8,824 nucleotides of DNA from Sulfurovum sp. (GTDB lineage Bacteria; Campylobacterota; Campylobacteria; Campylobacterales; Sulfurovaceae): contig JALSTF010000208.1 in NCBI GenBank assembly GCA_026983895.1, positions 1 to 8,824 of the forward strand. The letters are read 5' to 3'. Each line of letters begins with the position of its first letter. Positions within the stretch are counted from its first letter, which is position 1. This document shows, piece by piece, positions 5,179 to 8,824 of this stretch. The position numbers were made by a program, and so were the translations under genes. The notes below the pieces were generated by a model. That model made no database searches. It was not told the origin of the DNA and saw nothing but the letters and a program-made list of their open reading frames with translations.

Positions 5179-6909
5179 ATGGAAGTTTACAAAATAAAAA
5201 ATATCGCCGGACATCTTTCAAAGATCTTTTTGAGTAACCCGCTTACGCCTATTCTGGCCATTGCGATCCTGTTACTCGGATTTGTTGCACTTCAGACCAT
5301 GCCAAGGGAAGAAGACCCGCAGATACAGGTCAGCGGCGGTGCCGTGCTGGTAGCGATGCCGGGTGCTTCTCCCAAAGAGATACTCAATGTCATCATCAAA
5401 CCGCTGGAACGGCGTATACGGGAGATCAAAGGGGTTGAACATATCTACGGTACGGCCATGAACAATTTCGGGATGGTTAATGTCCAATATTTTATTGGCG
5501 AGGAGAGGGAATCGTCGAACCTGAAGCTTTATGACAAAGTCATGCAGAACATGGATCAGCTGCCTAAAGGCACGATGCCTCCGCTAGTCAAACCTTTTGA
5601 TATCGATATCGATATCCCTATCCTGACCGCAGCTTTCTATCAGCTGCCCCATCGCAAGCAGAATACTGTTGAACTCTATAAGGTCATTCGTGAACTTCAG
5701 CAGGAGATCAATGCCCTGGACAATGTTTCCAAAACCACCCTGAAGGGGGTCAAGCGGCCGCAGTTCAATGTGCTGATCGACCTGAACAAACTGGCCGCCT
5801 ACCATATTTCACTCGGGCAGGTCGCCCATGCTATCAAATCCATCTCCACCAATGCTCCGATGATCGATACGCAGGACGGAAAAGGAAAACTGGTGGTCTT
5901 CGGTGTGGAAAATGCTATCGACACGATCGATGACCTTAAAGAACTTATCATTGCACAGTATATGGGGTCGCCTATCTACCTGAAGAATATTGCCGATGTC
6001 GAATACAGTTATGATATACAGAATTATCAGAGTGCGAAAATAGGCTACCAGAAGGATATGGATACCGATCCGGACAAAATACGCAAAAATGAACATAGAA
6101 TGACGGAGGAGGGGGAACTCTCCAAAGAGCCTGTGCAGTATCACTCTCTCAAAGACCAGATCACGATGACGGTTTCGAAACTCAAAGGGACCAATGCTGT
6201 CAAGATCGCGGAAGAAGCAATAAAAAAGATAAACGAAGCGAAAAAAGAGCTCAATGAAGCAGGTGTGGGATTCATCATCACGCGAAATTACGGGGAACGG
6301 GCAGATGAAGCGGTCAATGAACTGGTGCACCATCTGGAGATCACTATTTTCATCATCATGCTGATCCTCATCCCGTTCCTTGGCCTGCGTGAGTCCATGG
6401 TCGTAACGATTGCCGTACCGATGATATTGGCGGCCACGCTGTTCATCGCACAGCTGACGGACCAGACCATCAACCGTATCACCCTGTTCGCATTTCTTTT
6501 GAGCCTGGGGCTGATTGTCGATGATGCCATCATTGTTATTGAAAATATACACCGGAGGCTGCATCTGGATATCGAGAAAAAGAGTGTAGATGAGATCATT
6601 ATCCAGGCGACGGATGAGATAGGACCCTCGACGAATATCGCGACCATCGCGATCATTCTGACCATGGTGCCCATGGGGTTCGTCGGCGGTATGATGGGGC
6701 AGTTCATGAAACCCATCCCGCTCAATGTCCCGGTGGGACTGGCTGTATCACTTTTTGTGGCGTATGTGTTTGCACCCTATATGGCGCGCAAGTTCATTAA
6801 CTTCAAAAAGATAAAAGCGGAAGTGATCGAACACCGTATCCATGAACATCAAAAGGAAGAGGCAGAACATGAAAGTGAAGATACAGGAACGAAGGAGGCA
6901 TCCAAATGA
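5179..6909 (+). CDS. RND efflux permease, N-terminal half
   Basis: This 576-aa protein is the first half of an AcrB-type (ACR_tran) inner-membrane proton-driven exporter. TM1 is ~22-40, followed by PREEDPQI and the periplasmic porter region (~42-385), with VKPFDIDIDIPIL near 137-148 and TRNYGERADEAVNEL near 367-382. TM2 388-403, TM3 407-425, TM4 434-457, TM5 486-504 and TM6 516-536 follow. TM4 holds the adjacent aspartates D448/D449, equivalent to the proton-relay pair of AcrB. Residues ~291-326 are an unusually charged, Asp/Lys/Glu-rich insert within the porter region. The tail after TM6 (538-576) is hydrophilic, His/Glu/Lys-rich and cytoplasmic. The family (the PREE(D/E)PQI ... MLP type) is normally a single chain of about 1050-1100 aa; here the chain ends at the domain boundary and the second half follows in an overlapping gene. 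No SD precedes the ATG. The substrate is unknown. Confidence 0.92.
   Translation: MEVYKIKNIAGHLSKIFLSNPLTPILAIAILLLGFVALQTMPREEDPQIQVSGGAVLVAMPGASPKEILNVIIKPLERRIREIKGVEHIYGTAMNNFGMVNVQYFIGEERESSNLKLYDKVMQNMDQLPKGTMPPLVKPFDIDIDIPILTAAFYQLPHRKQNTVELYKVIRELQQEINALDNVSKTTLKGVKRPQFNVLIDLNKLAAYHISLGQVAHAIKSISTNAPMIDTQDGKGKLVVFGVENAIDTIDDLKELIIAQYMGSPIYLKNIADVEYSYDIQNYQSAKIGYQKDMDTDPDKIRKNEHRMTEEGELSKEPVQYHSLKDQITMTVSKLKGTNAVKIAEEAIKKINEAKKELNEAGVGFIITRNYGERADEAVNELVHHLEITIFIIMLILIPFLGLRESMVVTIAVPMILAATLFIAQLTDQTINRITLFAFLLSLGLIVDDAIIVIENIHRRLHLDIEKKSVDEIIIQATDEIGPSTNIATIAIILTMVPMGFVGGMMGQFMKPIPLNVPVGLAVSLFVAYVFAPYMARKFINFKKIKAEVIEHRIHEHQKEEAEHESEDTGTKEASK
5599..5616. repeat. GATATC hexamer x3 within the RND gene
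   Basis: Three perfect tandem GATATC units encode DIDIDI (residues 141-146) in the periplasmic porter domain, where homologues usually read DDVP. It is a short in-frame repeat that could vary in copy number without a frameshift. Confidence 0.8.
6892..6898 (+). promoter_or_regulatory. Strong Shine-Dalgarno for the second RND half
   Basis: AAGGAGG lies 7 nt before ATG 6906, inside the end of the first half-gene. This near-consensus RBS argues that the second half is truly initiated on its own and that the split is not a sequencing frameshift. Confidence 0.8.
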
Positions 6910-8708
6910 TGAAATTTGAAGACCGTCTCTACCGTATCATTACCAGCCGCCGCAACCGATGGATCGTCATTGGTCTTGTCCTGGCCTCATTGATGGGATC
7001 TATCATGATGATCCCTACCAAACTGGTGCGTGCGAAGATGCTTCCGGGTAAAAGTGCCAATACCTTCACGATCTATATCGATACCAAGACCAATGCTTCT
7101 ATCAAAGAGACCAAACAGGTCGCAGAGTGTGTTGTCCGGGAAATGGAAAAAGAGTCTGAAATTACAGATATGGAAGTATTCCTGGGGCAGGGTGCACCGC
7201 TGGACTACGCGGGCCTGGTCAAGGGAAGTGCCTTCAAACGTCTTCAGAATCAGGCGGAGATCGTGGTCAATCTCACCGACAAACACAATCGGGATGAACC
7301 TTCCTACAAGATGGTGCACCGTGTCCGCCCGAGGATCCAAAAGGCTTGCGGATCGATCGTCGATTCTACGAGTATCCGCTTCATCGAAATGCCTTCCGGC
7401 CCTCCTACTCTTGCGACGATCGTCGTGGAGCTTTATGCCAAAGACCAGAAACTTCTCAGACATATGGCGGGAAGGGTAGCCGGTATACTTGCCAATACGG
7501 AAGGCCTTGTCGATGTGGATATCATGCTTGACGATATCTATAAAACCTATATGCTCTCACCCAAAAAGGAGAAGATCATTCGCAGCGGCCTGAGTGTGGA
7601 TCAAGTCAATCAGATCATTTATCTGGCATTCAAAGGCATGCCTGTCGCTGTTAAGAATACGAAGAACCAACAGGATCAGATCCCTATTTTCGTTCGTCTT
7701 GACAATGACTCACGTATCGTACGAGGTGACAGTAAAGGTACCTTGGAAAACAAGCTCTCCTCTTTGAAACTGATGAACAAAAGAGGGATGATGGTACCCC
7801 TGATCGAAATAGTGGATGTCAAAGAGATGCCTTCAAGCCCGACGATCTTCAGAAAAGATTTGAAGAACATGGCGATCATCACGGCAGAATGCGATATGGT
7901 TTCGCAGGTCTACCCTCTGCTGGATTCACGGGATAGAATGCTTAAAGAGCTGAAGAATGAATTCAACCTCACTAAAACGCCTGGGATCAGTACCTATATG
8001 TTTGACCTCAATGCAGTGGACAAACAGACAGGGCAGAAGGTATTGATACGCTGGGATGGAGAGATGAAAGTCTCTCTCGATACGTTTCGTGACCTAGGCG
8101 GTGCCTTTATCGCGGCGCTGATCCTGATGTTCCTGCTGATGGTGGTTTACTATAAATCATTTGCTCTGAGCGGGATAGTACTTGCCGGATCGTTCCTTTC
8201 GATCATCGGGGTGATCGTCGGCCACTGGGTCACGGACAAGATCTCGCTTTGGTTCGGTGATGTGCACTTTTTCCTTACGGCAACTTCGCTGATAGGGTTC
8301 ATTTCGCTTATGGGTATCAGTGCGAGAGGTTCGCTGCTCCTGATCGATTTTTCCCGTTCGCTCATGCATGACGGTATGGAAAAACACCGTGCGATCGCTG
8401 TTTCGACAGCGACGCGGGCCAAACCGATCCTGATGACCGCTGTCGCGATCATTCTCGGTTCTCTGCTGCTCTCTACCGACCCTATCTTCGGAGGGCTTGG
8501 TATCGCGCTGATCTTCGGAAGTATCGCGGCAACACTGGTCGCGCTCTTTTTCATTCCTGTACTGATGGCCAATGCCAAAGCGCTTGATCCGCATATAGAG
8601 AAGGAATGTAAGGATGAACTGGAAGAAGAGGATGGTATGCTCTGTGTACTGACAGAAAACCTTAAAAATATCCTCTTCTCAAAAAAGAAGAAAAAGTGCG
8701 ATGAATGA
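6906..8708 (+). CDS. RND efflux permease, C-terminal half
   Basis: The 600-aa protein starts at ATG 6906, overlapping the previous stop as ATGA and driven by AAGGAGG; ATG 6909 is an alternative that loses one residue. It holds TM7 (~19-36), the second porter domain (KMLPGKSANTFTIYID near 44-59, FLGQGAPLDYAGLVKGSAF near 93-111, IEMPSGPP near 160-167), then TM8 399-416, TM9 420-442, TM10 456-481, TM11 508-525 and TM12 530-553. In TM10 the motif is GISARGSLLLIDF with R474 where AcrB has the proton-relay lysine K940. The C-terminal tail is charged and ends in a lysine run. With the upstream protein it makes a 12-TM pump unit; neither half alone should transport. The substrate is unknown: drugs, lipids or metals are all possible, but the metal-type (CusA) methionine relay is not evident. 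Confidence 0.93.
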   Translation: MMKFEDRLYRIITSRRNRWIVIGLVLASLMGSIMMIPTKLVRAKMLPGKSANTFTIYIDTKTNASIKETKQVAECVVREMEKESEITDMEVFLGQGAPLDYAGLVKGSAFKRLQNQAEIVVNLTDKHNRDEPSYKMVHRVRPRIQKACGSIVDSTSIRFIEMPSGPPTLATIVVELYAKDQKLLRHMAGRVAGILANTEGLVDVDIMLDDIYKTYMLSPKKEKIIRSGLSVDQVNQIIYLAFKGMPVAVKNTKNQQDQIPIFVRLDNDSRIVRGDSKGTLENKLSSLKLMNKRGMMVPLIEIVDVKEMPSSPTIFRKDLKNMAIITAECDMVSQVYPLLDSRDRMLKELKNEFNLTKTPGISTYMFDLNAVDKQTGQKVLIRWDGEMKVSLDTFRDLGGAFIAALILMFLLMVVYYKSFALSGIVLAGSFLSIIGVIVGHWVTDKISLWFGDVHFFLTATSLIGFISLMGISARGSLLLIDFSRSLMHDGMEKHRAIAVSTATRAKPILMTAVAIILGSLLLSTDPIFGGLGIALIFGSIAATLVALFFIPVLMANAKALDPHIEKECKDELEEEDGMLCVLTENLKNILFSKKKKKCDE

Positions 8709-8734
8709 TCCCTATTCCAGGGAAGAAGGATCAT
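8705..8734. terminator. Weak inverted repeat between convergent genes
   Basis: ATGATCC (8705-8711) pairs with GGATCAT (8728-8734) around a 16-nt loop; an alternative inner stem is TCCCT/AGGGA (8709-8713/8719-8723). It spans both convergent stop codons. No T-tract follows on either strand, so termination is only a possibility. Confidence 0.25.
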
Positions 8735-8824
8735 ACTCTATCTGTATTTTGGTGTACATTCCCGGATAGATCTTTTTGTTATCACGGTGAAAAGAGATAC
8801 GTATCGTAAAAGTATGTGTCATAG
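8712..8824 (-). CDS. C-terminal end of a probable RND periplasmic adaptor (partial)
   Basis: On the minus strand an open frame runs in from the right edge and stops at TAG 8714-8712, only 3 bp beyond the stop of the RND gene. The visible residues, TFTIRISFHRDNKKIYPGMY then TKIQIEYDPSSLE, match the closing beta-barrel strands of membrane fusion proteins (HlyD/AcrA type), where a (L/Y)PGM(Y/F)xK(V/I)xI motif is typical. An in-frame ATG at 8822 is most likely internal. With only ~37 codons visible the assignment is tentative. If right, an adaptor is encoded convergent to the pump, not in the usual adaptor-permease order. Confidence 0.5.
   Translation of the reverse strand, partial: MTHTFTIRISFHRDNKKIYPGMYTKIQIEYDPSSLE

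Noticed and set aside
5809..6564. Long minus-strand open frame of 251 codons
   Set aside because: Lies wholly opposite the RND first half, whose TM and proton-relay motifs are unmistakable; no RBS or recognisable domain.
8150..8734. Minus-strand open frame of 194 codons opposite the RND C-terminal membrane region
   Set aside because: Serine-rich shadow of the transmembrane helices; the real minus-strand gene here uses another frame and stops at 8712.

Overview
The window looks like a chromosomal segment of a mesophilic sulfur- or hydrogen-oxidising Campylobacterota bacterium of the Sulfurovum/Sulfurimonas type. This is an inference from protein style, moderate GC, extended -10 promoters without a clear -35, and tight gene packing with 4-bp start/stop overlaps. 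No sequence search was possible. There is no rRNA, tRNA, CRISPR array or intact transposase.

Layout. (a) 1-941: 3' end of a surface or secreted protein with three tandem PKD/Ig-like domains. (b) 942-1132: intergenic, with a REP-like palindrome and a weak promoter. (c) 1133-3039: two translationally coupled genes, an exported cysteine-rich protein and a radical SAM/SPASM enzyme. (d) 3040-3170: a hairpin-rich spacer followed by a decayed copy of the last ~38 bp of the radical SAM gene. (e) 3165-3725 (minus): exported SYLF/Ysc84-domain lipid-binding protein. (f) 3726-3894: divergent intergenic region carrying two palindromic units, TTTA-GGGCACCT...AGGTGCCC-TTTA, one 16-17 nt upstream of each flanking start codon. 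(g) 3895-5114: a small HTH/leucine-zipper protein overlapping a class II histone-deacetylase-like zinc amidohydrolase. (h) 5115-5178: AT-rich leader with two perfect 8-bp-arm palindromes. (i) 5179-8708: an RND efflux permease encoded as two overlapping half-length genes (576 + 600 aa), split between TM6 and TM7. (j) 8712-8824 (minus): C-terminal end of a convergent gene that resembles an RND periplasmic adaptor.

The points most worth a second look are the naturally split RND permease, with a strong Shine-Dalgarno for the second half; the matched hairpin leaders of the divergent SYLF and HTH genes; the partial duplication of the radical SAM gene end around a structured spacer; and the palindromic, SD-less leader of the pump operon. 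None of these proves a new system. The rest is ordinary envelope, transport and regulatory content.
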